64,000 nt of DNA, taken from CAJXII01 sp965242915 (GTDB lineage: Bacteria; Campylobacterota; Campylobacteria; Campylobacterales; Arcobacteraceae). Below the pieces are notes generated by a model. The model ran no database searches, had not been told where the DNA came from, and worked only from the letters and a program-made list of their open reading frames with translations. Below are positions 17,283-25,806 of the stretch, piece after piece. The stretch's first letter is position 1. Each line of letters begins with the position of its first letter. Location: positions 1-64,000 of the forward strand of contig CBDETN010000019.1 of NCBI GenBank assembly GCA_965242915.1, given 5' to 3'. A program made the translations under genes and the position numbers.

Positions 17283-17663
17283 TTGAGATTAATAAATGAA
17301 AATGATTATGAATATAGATTTGGAACACACGGACCAAAATATTTAACCAACGGTGGACCAAAAGTTGATATGGGTGTAGTGGTTATTGGTGTCGGTGAAG
17401 CTCATCCTTGTCATAAACATGTTAAACAAGAAGAGTCGTTTTTTGTACTTGAAGGTGAGTGTGCTGTTTATGTAGATGGTGTACGGGTTCTTATTAAACA
17501 AGGTGATTATTTACAATGTGCACCCGGGGAAGCTCATATGTTTATAAATGAAAGTGATGCATCATTTAAATCTGTTTTTATAAAAGCTCCTTATTTTGAA
17601 GTGAAAGACAGTGTTTATATTGATTGGAAACCGGGACAAAAGTTTGTGAGAGAAGAAGATTAA
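17283..17663 (+). CDS. Small cupin-domain protein
   Basis: This 126-aa single-domain cupin has HPCHKHVKQEESFFVLEGE (metal-binding His/Glu set of cupin motif 1, about residues 41-59) and a motif 2 histidine in CAPGEAHMFINES near 80-92. It is probably a metal-dependent isomerase or oxygenase-like enzyme or a sugar-binding protein; the substrate is unknown. The start is TTG at 17283, with AAGGAT five nucleotides upstream. It is packed between yaaA and tgt with 3-nt gaps. Confidence 0.8.
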   Translation: MRLINENDYEYRFGTHGPKYLTNGGPKVDMGVVVIGVGEAHPCHKHVKQEESFFVLEGECAVYVDGVRVLIKQGDYLQCAPGEAHMFINESDASFKSVFIKAPYFEVKDSVYIDWKPGQKFVREED

Positions 17664-17666
17664 AGT

Positions 17667-18800
17667 ATGCAGTTTAAAATAGATGCTACATGCGGCAATG
17701 CAAGAGCTACAACATTAACTTTGAGCCATGGAAAGGTGAAAACTCCCGTATTTATGCCTGTAGGTACGCAAGGAGTTGTAAAGGCTCTCGACCATACGGA
17801 TATGTTAAATCTAGGTGCCAAAATAATTTTAGGAAATACTTACCATCTGTATTTAAGACCAACTTTTAAAGTGATTAAAAAATTTGGCGGACTTCATGGA
17901 TTTAGTAAATTCCCAAATAACTTTTTAACTGATTCCGGTGGTTTTCAAGCTTTTAGTCTGGGTAAACTGGATAAAAAAAATACCAAACAAGATGAAAATG
18001 GGATAATGTTCAAATCACATATTGATGGAAGTATGCATTATTTTACACCTCAAAGTGTGCTTGATACTCAGTATGATTTGGGTAGTGATATTATGATGAT
18101 CTTAGATGATTTGGTAGCTTTGCCAAATACCAGGGAGAGAATAGAACTATCAATCAAGAGAACGACTAAGTGGGCAAAAGAAGCTATAGAATATCATGTG
18201 TCACAAAAAGCAAAAGGGATAGGGACAAACCAAAACATTTTTGCTATTATTCAAGGTGGTACTGATAAAGAGTTTAGAAAGATGAGTGCTGAACAACTTT
18301 GTGCAATGAGTGATTATGATGGTTTTGCTATTGGTGGATTAAGTGTTGGGGAATTAAACGATGAGATGTATGATACTGTTGAATATACAGTACAATTTAT
18401 GCCAAAAGATAAACCCAGATATCTTATGGGAGTGGGTACTCCTGAAGATTTAATTGAAAATATTGACAGAGGTGTTGATATGTTTGATTGTGTGATGCCA
18501 ACAAGAAATGCTAGAAATGGAACTTTATTTACAACTTTTGGTCGTATAAATATAAGAGGTGCAAAGTTTAAAGAAGATGGTAAACCAATTGATGAAGCGT
18601 GTAGTTGCTATACTTGTCAAAACTACAGCAGAGCATATTTAAATCATTTGTATAGAAGCGGTGAGATGACATACTTTAGACTAGCCTCAATACACAATTT
18701 ACATTATTATTTAAATTTAATGAAAGAGTGTAGAGAAGCTATTTTAAATGATAATTGGGTACAATTCAAAAAAAACTTTTATATTAAAAGGAAAAAATAA
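17667..18800 (+). CDS. tgt: tRNA-guanine (queuine) transglycosylase
   Basis: Tgt exchanges G34 of tRNAs Asn, Asp, His and Tyr for preQ1 in queuosine synthesis. The 377-aa length is typical. Visible motifs are TPVFMPVGTQGVVKAL, LTDSGGFQAFSLG with the substrate-binding aspartate, GGLSVGE, and D in VDMFDCVMPTRNARNG, the nucleophile region. The zinc site is CSCYTCQNYSRAYLNHL near the C-terminus. The stop overlaps gatC by one base (TAATG). Confidence 0.97.
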   Translation: MQFKIDATCGNARATTLTLSHGKVKTPVFMPVGTQGVVKALDHTDMLNLGAKIILGNTYHLYLRPTFKVIKKFGGLHGFSKFPNNFLTDSGGFQAFSLGKLDKKNTKQDENGIMFKSHIDGSMHYFTPQSVLDTQYDLGSDIMMILDDLVALPNTRERIELSIKRTTKWAKEAIEYHVSQKAKGIGTNQNIFAIIQGGTDKEFRKMSAEQLCAMSDYDGFAIGGLSVGELNDEMYDTVEYTVQFMPKDKPRYLMGVGTPEDLIENIDRGVDMFDCVMPTRNARNGTLFTTFGRINIRGAKFKEDGKPIDEACSCYTCQNYSRAYLNHLYRSGEMTYFRLASIHNLHYYLNLMKECREAILNDNWVQFKKNFYIKRKK

Positions 18801-19090
18801 TGACAATAGATGATACACTGATTGATAAACTATCAAAACTATCTTCTTTAGAAATTGCAGAAGAAAAGAGAGAAAACTTAAAAGCTGAACTTGCAGAAAT
18901 TGTTGAGTTTGTAGAAAATTTAAATGATATAGATGTCAGCCATGTTGATGCTACATTTACAACAGTTGAGGGCGGTGCTGCATTAAGAGAAGATGTAGCT
19001 GTTCAAAATCAAGAATTATCAAAACATATAATAGAACATTCACCTAAAAGTGAAAATGGATATTTTATAGTTCCTAAAATTATTGAATAA
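18800..19090 (+). CDS. gatC: Asp-tRNA(Asn)/Glu-tRNA(Gln) amidotransferase subunit C
   Basis: This 96-aa GatC holds GatA and GatB together. It begins with the usual short helix (LIDKLSKLSSLEIAEEKR) and contains IVEFVENLNDIDVSHVDATF and AALREDVA, close to the family pattern. Its length is normal. It overlaps tgt by one base. No gene follows on this strand for 96 nt, where the Pho box of pstS lies. Confidence 0.93.
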   Translation: MTIDDTLIDKLSKLSSLEIAEEKRENLKAELAEIVEFVENLNDIDVSHVDATFTTVEGGAALREDVAVQNQELSKHIIEHSPKSENGYFIVPKIIE

Positions 19091-19124
19091 TTAAATTACG
19101 ACTACCATAAAGAAGAATTATCAT

Positions 19125-19157
19125 TGTAACCAACTTGTAATCATTTCATTTTATACT
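19125..19157 (+). promoter_or_regulatory. Pho box and -10 element of pstS
   Basis: Two 11-bp direct repeats occur in tandem: TGTAACCAACT (19125-19135) and TGTAATCATTT (19136-19146). TATACT at 19152-19157 starts nine bases after the second 7-mer core. The same repeat and spacing recur before pstC and (approximately) pstB, so this is the likely PhoB operator replacing a -35 element. Confidence 0.75.
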
Positions 19158-19186
19158 TCCATTATAAAACAAAAAGGAAGTTTAAA

Positions 19187-20248
19187 ATGACCATCAAGAA
19201 AATCGCATTATCAGTATTAGCAGTTACTGCTTTAACGGTATCAGTACAGGCAAGAGATCAAATCAAAATTGTAGGTTCATCTACAGTATATCCATTTTCA
19301 TCATCAGTTGCAGAAGAATTAGGTGCTACAACTTCATATCCAACACCAGTTGTTGAATCAACAGGTTCAGGCGGGGGTATGAAATTATTTTGTGCCGGGA
19401 ATGGTATGAATACTCCAGATATTACAAATGCTTCAAGAAGAATGAAAACTAAAGAATTCCAAATGTGTGAAAAAAATGGTGTAACAGATATAACAGAAGC
19501 TGTTATTGGATTTGATGGTATTGCGTTTGCACAAGCTAAATCAAATAAACCATTTAATGTAACAAAAAAACAATTACTTTTAGCGGTAGCTGCTGAAGTT
19601 CCTGCTAAAGATGGTAAATCATTAGTAAAGAATCCATATAAAAGATGGAATCAAATTGATTCTTCATTACCAAATAGAGAAATCATTATTTATGGTCCTC
19701 CAAAATCATCAGGTACAAGAGATGCTTTTGAGGATATGATTTTAAAAGCTCAAACCAAAAAAATGTCTGTATATACAGACATTTATAAATCTGATAAGAA
19801 AAAATATAAAGCTTATAAAAAATACAAAAAAATCAGAACTGACGGGATATATGTTCCAAGCGGCGAAAATGACAACTTGATTGTTTCTAAACTTAATAAA
19901 AACAAAGCTGCTTTTGGGATTTTTGGGTACTCTTTTTTAATGGAAAATGATGATAAAGTTAAAGGTGCAAAAGTAAATGGTGTAACTCCAACTCCCAAAA
20001 CTATTTCAAGTGGTAAATACCCAATTTCAAGAAGTTTGTTTTTCTATACCAAAAACTCTCATGCAAGCAAAGTTCCTGCAATGGCAGAATATGTAAAAAT
20101 GTTTATGTCTGAAGATATGATAGGGAAAGATGGTATCTTAGGTGAGATTGGTCTGATCGCTCTTCCTGATAGTACAAGAGAATCAATTAGAAATTCAGTT
20201 TCTAAAAGAACTAAATTAACTTTAGAAGATTTAAATAATAAACACTAA
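19187..20248 (+). CDS. pstS: Phosphate ABC transporter substrate-binding protein
   Basis: This 353-aa periplasmic phosphate-binding protein has a signal peptide over residues 1-22 (VTALTVSVQARD cleavage region), followed by IKIVGSSTVYPFSSSV, the phosphate-binding loop of PstS. STGSGGGMKLFC, DITNASRRMK and GPPKSSGTRDAFEDM are further ligand-binding segments. Residues about 200-215 are unusually rich in Lys/Tyr. It captures phosphate for PstCA-PstB, encoded about 2-8 kb downstream. A Pho box lies 41 nt before the start. Confidence 0.94.
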   Translation: MTIKKIALSVLAVTALTVSVQARDQIKIVGSSTVYPFSSSVAEELGATTSYPTPVVESTGSGGGMKLFCAGNGMNTPDITNASRRMKTKEFQMCEKNGVTDITEAVIGFDGIAFAQAKSNKPFNVTKKQLLLAVAAEVPAKDGKSLVKNPYKRWNQIDSSLPNREIIIYGPPKSSGTRDAFEDMILKAQTKKMSVYTDIYKSDKKKYKAYKKYKKIRTDGIYVPSGENDNLIVSKLNKNKAAFGIFGYSFLMENDDKVKGAKVNGVTPTPKTISSGKYPISRSLFFYTKNSHASKVPAMAEYVKMFMSEDMIGKDGILGEIGLIALPDSTRESIRNSVSKRTKLTLEDLNNKH

Positions 20249-20337
20249 GTTTATAGCTTAACATAACAACTTATTAAAAAAATAAAATATAATGTGAGAA
20301 ATAGGTTGTGAATCATTTTAAAAGAGTAGAAAAAAAC

Positions 20338-20366
20338 GTATTAATATATAAAAAATATATTAATAC
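20338..20366. repeat. Perfect 12-bp inverted repeat between pstS and the psiE-like gene
   Basis: GTATTAATATAT (20338-20349) and its exact reverse complement (20355-20366) are separated by AAAAA. There is no G/C-rich stem and no T-tract, so an ordinary terminator is unlikely. It could be an operator or RNA-processing hairpin in the 182-nt pstS to psiE-like gap. Confidence 0.5.
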
Positions 20367-20430
20367 TAGCAGTCAAAGAGAATTTAAGTTAAAATTGTTA
20401 ATATTCGGATAAAAAACAAGGGTTTAAAAA

Positions 20431-20844
20431 TTGAGAAGATTAAAAGAATTTTTTTATAGTAAATTTTATATAGAGCTTATTTTGGCATCTATTCTTTTTA
20501 TGGTTGCTGTTTTTACTAACAGTATGATTTTGATTATTATCTATTTACTATATTTTATTATTATGCTTGAGATTGTAAGAGCAGTTATGAGTTTTCTTAG
20601 AGAAAAAAGAATTAAGATAGGGATACTTATCGATGCTTTTATTATATTGACACTTCGTGAATTTATTGTAAATGTTGTTAAAATAAATAAAGAAGATATA
20701 AATAGTTTTGAAGCACTTATGAATAATAGTACTAACTTTAATATTATGATATTTGGCGGAGTATTAATATTTTTATTTATTTTAAGATGGGCGGCTATGT
20801 TTACTTCACCTGATAGAAAAGAGATAGGTAAAATTAAAAATTAA
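20431..20844 (+). CDS. PsiE-like phosphate-starvation membrane protein
   Basis: This 137-aa protein has four predicted membrane segments (about 13-28, 30-48, 65-85, 104-122). The pattern YFIIMLEIVRAVMSFL, then LIDAFIILTLREFIVNVV and FGGVLIFLFILRWA resembles the PsiE family, whose E. coli member is phosphate-starvation inducible and of unknown mechanism. Context supports this, as it sits between pstS and pstC. The start is TTG 20431, with AAGGG about 8 nt upstream. Its stop region overlaps by four bases the end of the convergent antiporter gene. Confidence 0.65.
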   Translation: MRRLKEFFYSKFYIELILASILFMVAVFTNSMILIIIYLLYFIIMLEIVRAVMSFLREKRIKIGILIDAFIILTLREFIVNVVKINKEDINSFEALMNNSTNFNIMIFGGVLIFLFILRWAAMFTSPDRKEIGKIKN

Positions 20845-22040
20845 ACACACTCAACTTTAAAATATCTTTTTAATAAAAATGGCGGTATTACAGTTGTGAT
20901 GATAATAACAAAAATCAACATCGCATAGATATCATTTGGCAGTACTCCATTTACTCTGCCCATTTCGGCAAATATCAAACCAACTTCTCCTCTTGGTATC
21001 ATAGATACTCCAATAATTGCATTGTTTCTTATTGATTTTTGGAAAATAAAAAAAGCACCTATAAATTTACTGATAAATGCAACAAATATAAATGACAAAC
21101 TCATAACCCAAAATGAAGAGGATGCGAAGTCTATAACGCTAAGGTCTAAAGATAAACCAACCATTACAAAGAAAATAGGTGTAAACATTTGTATAATCGG
21201 TGTCATACTTATTTTTACTTCATCAAGTAATTTTTCATTTGTACTTAAAAATGCTCCAAACGGTAAGAAAAATCTACGGGATAGTGCGATACCTGCAGCA
21301 AAAGAGCCTAAAATCGCAGGAGCACCTACAAGATGTGAAAGGTATGCAAAAAGTAATATAAGTGAAATAATAATAGTAGGCATATATCCTGATACCAAAT
21401 TCTTACCATGAAACTGATGTATCAAATATGAGAGTGCTTTAGCCAAAATTGGAGCTAATATTAAAAAGCCGACAATCATACCTGTTACACTTAATGTATG
21501 ATCAAAACTAACCTCTTTCGCAATAGAATAATCATATATAAAAACCAATAAAATAATGCCGATAATATCATCAATAACAGCAGCACCAATCACAATTTGG
21601 GCAATATTGGTATTTTCCATATGTATATCTTTTAAGACTCTAAGTGTGATACCAATACTAGTTGCAGTTAAAGTTCCTCCTATAAATAATGATATATCAA
21701 ATGCCAGTCCAAATAAATAATATGCCGTTAAAAGTCCAAATGCAAATGGTAAAACTACACCTAAAATTGCTACAATCATAGATTTTTTACCGGCATCTTT
21801 TAATCTGTCAAAGTCTGTTTCCAATCCAACTTCAAATAAAAGTAAAATAATACCAATTTCAGCTAATATTTTTAGAACCTCATTGGGCTCTACCAATCCT
21901 AAAATAGATGAACCTAACAATACCCCGGCAAAAAGCTCTCCAAGTACGGATGGTACTCCAAATCTGGCAAAAACTTCACCTAGAATTCTAGCTACAATTA
22001 ATATTAAAAAAAGTGTTAAGAAAAAATCATGTATAACCAT
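20841..22040 (-). CDS. CPA2-family cation:proton antiporter (KefB/NapA type)
   Basis: This 399-aa integral membrane protein has about 12-13 transmembrane helices and no C-terminal TrkA-N nucleotide-binding domain. Diagnostic segments are FGVPSVLGELFAGVLLG, LLLFEVGLETDFDRL, and GAAVIDDIIGIILLV with the paired acidic residues of CPA2 exchangers. MIPRGEVGLIFAEMG is near the C-terminus. It likely exchanges Na+ or K+ for protons. It is transcribed divergently from pstC, with a 7-bp palindrome in its promoter. Confidence 0.9.
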   Translation of the reverse strand: MVIHDFFLTLFLILIVARILGEVFARFGVPSVLGELFAGVLLGSSILGLVEPNEVLKILAEIGIILLLFEVGLETDFDRLKDAGKKSMIVAILGVVLPFAFGLLTAYYLFGLAFDISLFIGGTLTATSIGITLRVLKDIHMENTNIAQIVIGAAVIDDIIGIILLVFIYDYSIAKEVSFDHTLSVTGMIVGFLILAPILAKALSYLIHQFHGKNLVSGYMPTIIISLILLFAYLSHLVGAPAILGSFAAGIALSRRFFLPFGAFLSTNEKLLDEVKISMTPIIQMFTPIFFVMVGLSLDLSVIDFASSSFWVMSLSFIFVAFISKFIGAFFIFQKSIRNNAIIGVSMIPRGEVGLIFAEMGRVNGVLPNDIYAMLIFVIIITTVIPPFLLKRYFKVECV

Positions 22041-22050
22041 ACAAAATTAT

Positions 22051-22067
22051 ACTAAATATTATTTAGT
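22051..22067. promoter_or_regulatory. Palindrome in the antiporter promoter
   Basis: ACTAAAT-ATT-ATTTAGT is a perfect 7-bp inverted repeat. On the minus strand a TATAAT lies at 22051-22046, so the palindrome occupies the -10/-35 spacer of the antiporter promoter and could be a repressor operator. The pstC Pho box is 13 bp further on. Confidence 0.45.
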
Positions 22068-22079
22068 AATATGATTAAT

Positions 22080-22112
22080 TGTAACCAAAGCGTAACCAAA
22101 GTAGCTTAGAAT
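22080..22112 (+). promoter_or_regulatory. Pho box and -10 element of pstC
   Basis: TGTAACCAAAG (22080-22090) and CGTAACCAAAG (22091-22101) form an 11-bp tandem repeat. TAGAAT at 22107-22112 begins nine bases after the second 7-mer, the same geometry as at pstS. Confidence 0.75.
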
Positions 22113-22139
22113 GGTATTATTAAAATATAAAGGTTTAGT

Positions 22140-23069
22140 TTGTCATCTTTTCATAGTAAAAATAAAACTGTTCAACTGCAAGAGGATTTAATAAAATATT
22201 TTCTTATAACAGCAGCAACTATATCAATCTTAACAACATTTGGAATATTGTTTTCAATTATTTTTGAAGCGATAGAATTCTTTAAGGTAAAAAGTTTTTT
22301 TTATTTTTTTACGGGTACCGAATGGTCACCTGGAACAGTTGACAGTAAGTTTGGAGCATTGCCTATATTTGCCGGAACTTTTATCATAACTGCTATTGCT
22401 ATGAGTGTAGCACTGCCTGTTGGTTTGGGGAGCGCAATATTTATGAGTGAATATGCTTCTTCAAAACAAAGAACTCTTTTAAAACCGCTTCTAGAGATAC
22501 TCGCGGGTATTCCTACAGTTGTATATGGATTCTTTGCTGCTATTACAGTTGCACCATTTATCGTAAATGTTTGTAACTCTATTGGAATTGATGCTTCATT
22601 TAACAGTGCTTTGGCATCAGGAGTTGTTATGGGTATTATGATAATTCCAGTTATAGCCAGTTTAAGTGATGATGTTATCAGTGCAGTTCCGGACAGTTTA
22701 CGAAAAGGCTCTCTAGCTTTGGGAATGACAAAGGCAGAAACTATCAAAGATATAGTTATACCATCTGCAATGCCCGGTATCATTTCAGCTGCACTTTTAG
22801 GAATTTCAAAAGCTTTGGGTGAGACGATGATTGTTGTTATGGCAGCAGGGTTGCGGCCAAATTTATCTTGGAATATACTTGAAGATATGACAACAGTAAC
22901 AGTTAGGATTGTTGATAGTTTAGTTGGGGATCAAGCTTTTAATTCACCTGCTACACTTTCTGCTTTTGCTTTAGGATTAGCTTTATTTATGGTAACTTTA
23001 ATCCTAAATATCGTATCTGTAAAAATGATAAAAAATTTTAAAGAAAAATATAAAATGAGTAATTTATAA
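22140..23069 (+). CDS. pstC: Phosphate ABC transporter permease PstC
   Basis: This 309-aa inner-membrane permease has about six transmembrane helices. GTEWSPGTVDSKFGALPIF is the characteristic PstC periplasmic segment, and ILAGIPTVVYGFFA plus the EAA loop SLALGMTKAETIKDIVIPSA (contact with PstB) are clear. The start is TTG 22140 with AAAGG upstream. The 3' end carries a tandem 14-bp duplication leading into pstA. It pairs with PstA to form the phosphate channel. Confidence 0.95.
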   Translation: MSSFHSKNKTVQLQEDLIKYFLITAATISILTTFGILFSIIFEAIEFFKVKSFFYFFTGTEWSPGTVDSKFGALPIFAGTFIITAIAMSVALPVGLGSAIFMSEYASSKQRTLLKPLLEILAGIPTVVYGFFAAITVAPFIVNVCNSIGIDASFNSALASGVVMGIMIIPVIASLSDDVISAVPDSLRKGSLALGMTKAETIKDIVIPSAMPGIISAALLGISKALGETMIVVMAAGLRPNLSWNILEDMTTVTVRIVDSLVGDQAFNSPATLSAFALGLALFMVTLILNIVSVKMIKNFKEKYKMSNL

Positions 23070-23082
23070 TGAGTAATTTATA
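23055..23082 (+). repeat. Tandem 14-bp duplication at the pstC-pstA junction
   Basis: ATGAGTAATTTATA occurs twice in tandem (23055-23068, 23069-23082). The second copy creates a four-codon mini-ORF (MSNL, stop) whose start overlaps the pstC stop and whose stop overlaps the pstA ATG, both as TAATG. No Shine-Dalgarno sequence precedes pstA. Confidence 0.7.
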
Positions 23083-24255
23083 ATGGCACGAAAAAATGAG
23101 AATATATTTTATGATCCGAGTTTAAAAAAGCGACATGCTAAAGCAAAAGCTTTTAAATATTTCACTATAGCTTCTTTGGGAGTTTCACTTTTATTCTTAA
23201 CAATATTTTTAGGTGATATGCTGATAAAAGGAAGCTCGGCAATACAGCAAACTTATATACAAGTAGAAGTCAGCTACAACGAAAAAAGTGCAAAAAGTTA
23301 TAGAAAAGCTGTAGAGCGAAAATATGTAAATCTGGTAAGTCGTGCGGAACTTAGAATAATACCTATGCAAATAAAAGAAAATCCATCTTTGATGGGGACA
23401 ACAAAACTTATCTGGATGTTGGCAGATGATCAAGTTGATATGTATATGAAAGAGTATTATTATAAACTTAAAAATAAAAATTTAAAAATTTTAAAAGAAT
23501 TAATTAAAAGCAATAGATTAGAAAAAAGATTTAATACAGTTTTCTTTACTCATGGAGATAGTAAAACTCCCGAATATTCTGGAATATTGTCTGCAATGAT
23601 TGGAACAATATTGACTTTAATGGTTGCTATGGTTGTAGCATTTCCAATTGGAGTTGCAACAGCTGTTTATCTTGAAGAGTTCAGTGAGCAAAATAGATGG
23701 AGTGAATTTTTAGAGGTAAATATAAATAATCTTGCAGCTATACCCTCTATATTATTTGGACTTTTAGGACTTGCAATATTTATAAATTTGTTTGGAATGC
23801 CCAGAAGTTCGGCACTTGTCGGAGGACTTACCCTTGCGCTTATGACTTTACCTATAATAGTTGTAAGTTCAAGAGCAGCATTAAGAAGTGTACCTGCAAG
23901 TATCAGACAAGCCGGCTATGGTTTGGGTCTTACAAAAGTACAAGTTGTAAAAGACCATGTCTTACCGCTTGCATTTCCTGGAATTATGACAGGAAGTATT
24001 ATAGGACTTGCGCAGGCTATGGGAGAAACTGCACCGCTTATAATCGTAGGGATGATAGCTTTTATCCCCGATGCTCCAACAGGTATTTTAGATGCGGCAA
24101 CTGTTATGCCTGCACAGATATTTACATGGGCAGGTATGCCTGAGCGTGCTTATATTGAAAGAACAGCAGCTGGAATATTGGTTTTATTGACGGTATTAAT
24201 TTCACTTAATGCTTTTGCTGTTTATCTGCGAAAAAAGTTTGAGATTAAGTGGTAA
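23083..24255 (+). CDS. pstA: Phosphate ABC transporter permease PstA
   Basis: This 390-aa permease is longer than the usual PstA (about 290) because of an insert between the first and second membrane helices (about residues 60-170, charged, probably periplasmic). The core contains YSGILSAMIGTILTLMVAM, the loop NLAAIPSILFGLLGLA, and the EAA motif AGYGLGLTKVQVVKDHVLPL. It partners PstC. Initiation lacks an obvious ribosome site and probably relies on coupling through the mini-ORF created by the 14-bp duplication. Confidence 0.93.
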   Translation: MARKNENIFYDPSLKKRHAKAKAFKYFTIASLGVSLLFLTIFLGDMLIKGSSAIQQTYIQVEVSYNEKSAKSYRKAVERKYVNLVSRAELRIIPMQIKENPSLMGTTKLIWMLADDQVDMYMKEYYYKLKNKNLKILKELIKSNRLEKRFNTVFFTHGDSKTPEYSGILSAMIGTILTLMVAMVVAFPIGVATAVYLEEFSEQNRWSEFLEVNINNLAAIPSILFGLLGLAIFINLFGMPRSSALVGGLTLALMTLPIIVVSSRAALRSVPASIRQAGYGLGLTKVQVVKDHVLPLAFPGIMTGSIIGLAQAMGETAPLIIVGMIAFIPDAPTGILDAATVMPAQIFTWAGMPERAYIERTAAGILVLLTVLISLNAFAVYLRKKFEIKW

Positions 24256-24324
24256 TCAATAGACAACACAGCTTTAGCACATTATTTTGATATAATGCTT
24301 CAAAAGTTACATGAGGAGTAAAGT

Positions 24325-24927
24325 ATGTCTAAATATATTGAACATGGAATATCAATAGGTGTCAGCAGAGTTGGAGATGTTGTTTTTATGAAACTGAAAA
24401 TAAATGGAACTTTGACGCATAAAGATTATGAACTTATGATACCAATGATTGAAAATGCAATAAAATCAGTTAAAGAACCAAAAATAAAAGTTTTGGTTGA
24501 TGCTGTTAATTTTAACGGTTGGGAAGCTAAAGCTTTATGGGATGATTTAAAATTTAGTTTGAGTCATCTAGAATTATTTACAAAAATAGCTTTTGTAGGT
24601 AATAAAAAATGGGAAGAATACGCGATTAAAATTTCAAATTGGTTTATGATTGGCGATATACAATATTTTGAGAATATGGATGATGCTATTGTTTGGATAA
24701 ATACTGAAAAACCCAAAATGGATGTTATTCAAAAAGAATTAGCCAGTAGAGAAGATGAGATAAAAAAATCGTTAGAGTTGTTATTTAAAGCAAATATGAA
24801 AATTACAGACTGGGATGTTCCAGAAGCTGATGATCAAAAGGCAGCTGAGATTTTGGTTGATATTTTATCTAAAAAACTTGATGATATTAAATCAGATGTT
24901 AAAAATGGGAAATATAAATACTATTAA
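24325..24927 (+). CDS. SpoIIAA-like (STAS/SEC14) domain protein
   Basis: In this 200-aa protein, residues 1-130 match the SpoIIAA-like family: VSRVGDVVFMKLKINGTLTH, KIKVLVDAVNFNGWEAKALW, IAFVGNKKWEEYAIKIS and MDDAIVWI at the end. The family has a STAS-like fold and probably binds lipid or partner proteins; its role is unknown. The last 65 residues are an extra charged helical tail. It has its own TATAAT-type promoter near 24291 and an AGGAG site before ATG 24325. It lies among phosphate genes but has no Pho box. Confidence 0.75.
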   Translation: MSKYIEHGISIGVSRVGDVVFMKLKINGTLTHKDYELMIPMIENAIKSVKEPKIKVLVDAVNFNGWEAKALWDDLKFSLSHLELFTKIAFVGNKKWEEYAIKISNWFMIGDIQYFENMDDAIVWINTEKPKMDVIQKELASREDEIKKSLELLFKANMKITDWDVPEADDQKAAEILVDILSKKLDDIKSDVKNGKYKYY

Positions 24928-24951
24928 AAGTTAAAAAAGTGAATAGTTTTA

Positions 24952-24983
24952 TTCATCTTCTGTTCATCTTTATTAAATATACT
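24952..24983 (+). promoter_or_regulatory. 11-bp direct-repeat operator and -10 element before the 25.1 kb gene
   Basis: TTCATCTTCTG (24952-24962) and TTCATCTTTAT (24963-24973) are tandem 11-bp repeats. TATACT at 24978-24983 follows with eight bases after the second 7-mer. This architecture fits an OmpR/PhoB-family regulator; the core differs from the pst boxes. Confidence 0.55.
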
Positions 24984-24989
24984 TCTGTC

Positions 24990-25063
24990 ATATAAGTAAT
25001 AAATATATTTTTTCCGAGGACATCTCCATCTAACGCCTGATTTGGAAATTTTATTACTTATAT
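24990..25063 (+). ncRNA. Structured 5' leader RNA
   Basis: A perfect 14-bp stem pairs 24990-25003 (ATATAAGTAATAAA) with 25050-25063. An inner stem pairs TTTCC (25011-25015) with GGAAA (25044-25048), and a 28-nt loop begins GAGGACATCTCC. The stem begins where transcription from the -10 at 24978 would start and ends about 30 nt before the ORF at 25093. It resembles a riboswitch or mRNA-stabilising leader, but I cannot match it to a known class. Confidence 0.55.
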
Positions 25064-25092
25064 ATATATATCTATAAACAAGATGAAGAGAG

Positions 25093-25725
25093 ATGAATAT
25101 AACACACTATTGTCCCAACAGAATAAAACCAAACCTATTAAGAGAACAAAAAACAGAAGCTTTGCTTGTATTTATAAGAACCATACTTGAAGAATCATTT
25201 AATGAAAATGATATATTAAAAATATGCTCTAATGAAGATGCTAAAATTATCCATAATACTTTATCAAAGCTGTTAAAAAAACTTCAAAAATATGTAGTAA
25301 ATGCAAGCTATTTACAATATGTAAGAATGAATACTGATAAAAATAAAGCATTTCATATCTTAGCTACAAAAGAATCGCCGCTAATAGTTTATTATAATGT
25401 ATTATCAAAAGGTATTGTAACAAGCATACCCGCAGAATCAACTTGGATACCGGAACTTGTAATAATTGCACTTTTAAGTGAATGGATACTGGAAGAAGAA
25501 AAATCAATATATTTGTATCCTTTTTTAAAAGATATTGATTATACAAGTTTAATAACTATCTTTGATAGAGCAAGAATTGATGTTAAAAAAATAGATATCC
25601 AAAGATATAATTTTGAGAAAGATGTAATGATGAATATGTATAAAGTTTCTAGTAATTTAATTGATAAACTTAAAAAGGTTAAATTTAAAGTTTCCAGTTA
25701 TAAAAAATCTAAGAGGCATAAATGA
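25093..25725 (+). CDS. Unrecognised 210-aa protein with regulated, structured leader
   Basis: I do not recognise a family. The protein has no signal peptide. An N-terminal helical part (1-80) is followed by a mixed segment with LIVYYNVLSKGIVTSIPA near 111-128, a hydrophobic helix LVIIALLSEWIL near 135-146, and a very basic tail (KLKKVKFKVSSYKKSKRHK), which could bind nucleic acid. It is transcribed alone, behind a direct-repeat operator and a long hairpin leader. AGAGAG precedes ATG 25093. Its location between phosphate-transport genes hints at stress regulation, but that is only context. Confidence 0.6.
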   Translation: MNITHYCPNRIKPNLLREQKTEALLVFIRTILEESFNENDILKICSNEDAKIIHNTLSKLLKKLQKYVVNASYLQYVRMNTDKNKAFHILATKESPLIVYYNVLSKGIVTSIPAESTWIPELVIIALLSEWILEEEKSIYLYPFLKDIDYTSLITIFDRARIDVKKIDIQRYNFEKDVMMNMYKVSSNLIDKLKKVKFKVSSYKKSKRHK

Positions 25726-25806
25726 AAAATATAAAAAACTACTATATGATAAATAACACAATTTTACCACTTTATTTCTCTACAATGTAGATATAAAGGA
25801 GATTAA

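Noticed and set aside
22301..22783. A 160-codon open frame antisense to pstC
   Set aside because: It mirrors the strong coding bias of pstC, has no ribosome site, and its translation looks like no protein family. The same holds for antisense frames in pabB, pyrB, pyrE and soxZ.
24990..25063. Known riboswitch class (purine, fluoride, c-di-GMP, preQ1)
   Set aside because: The loop strings GAGGACATCTCC and TAACGCC do not match the conserved cores that I remember for these classes.
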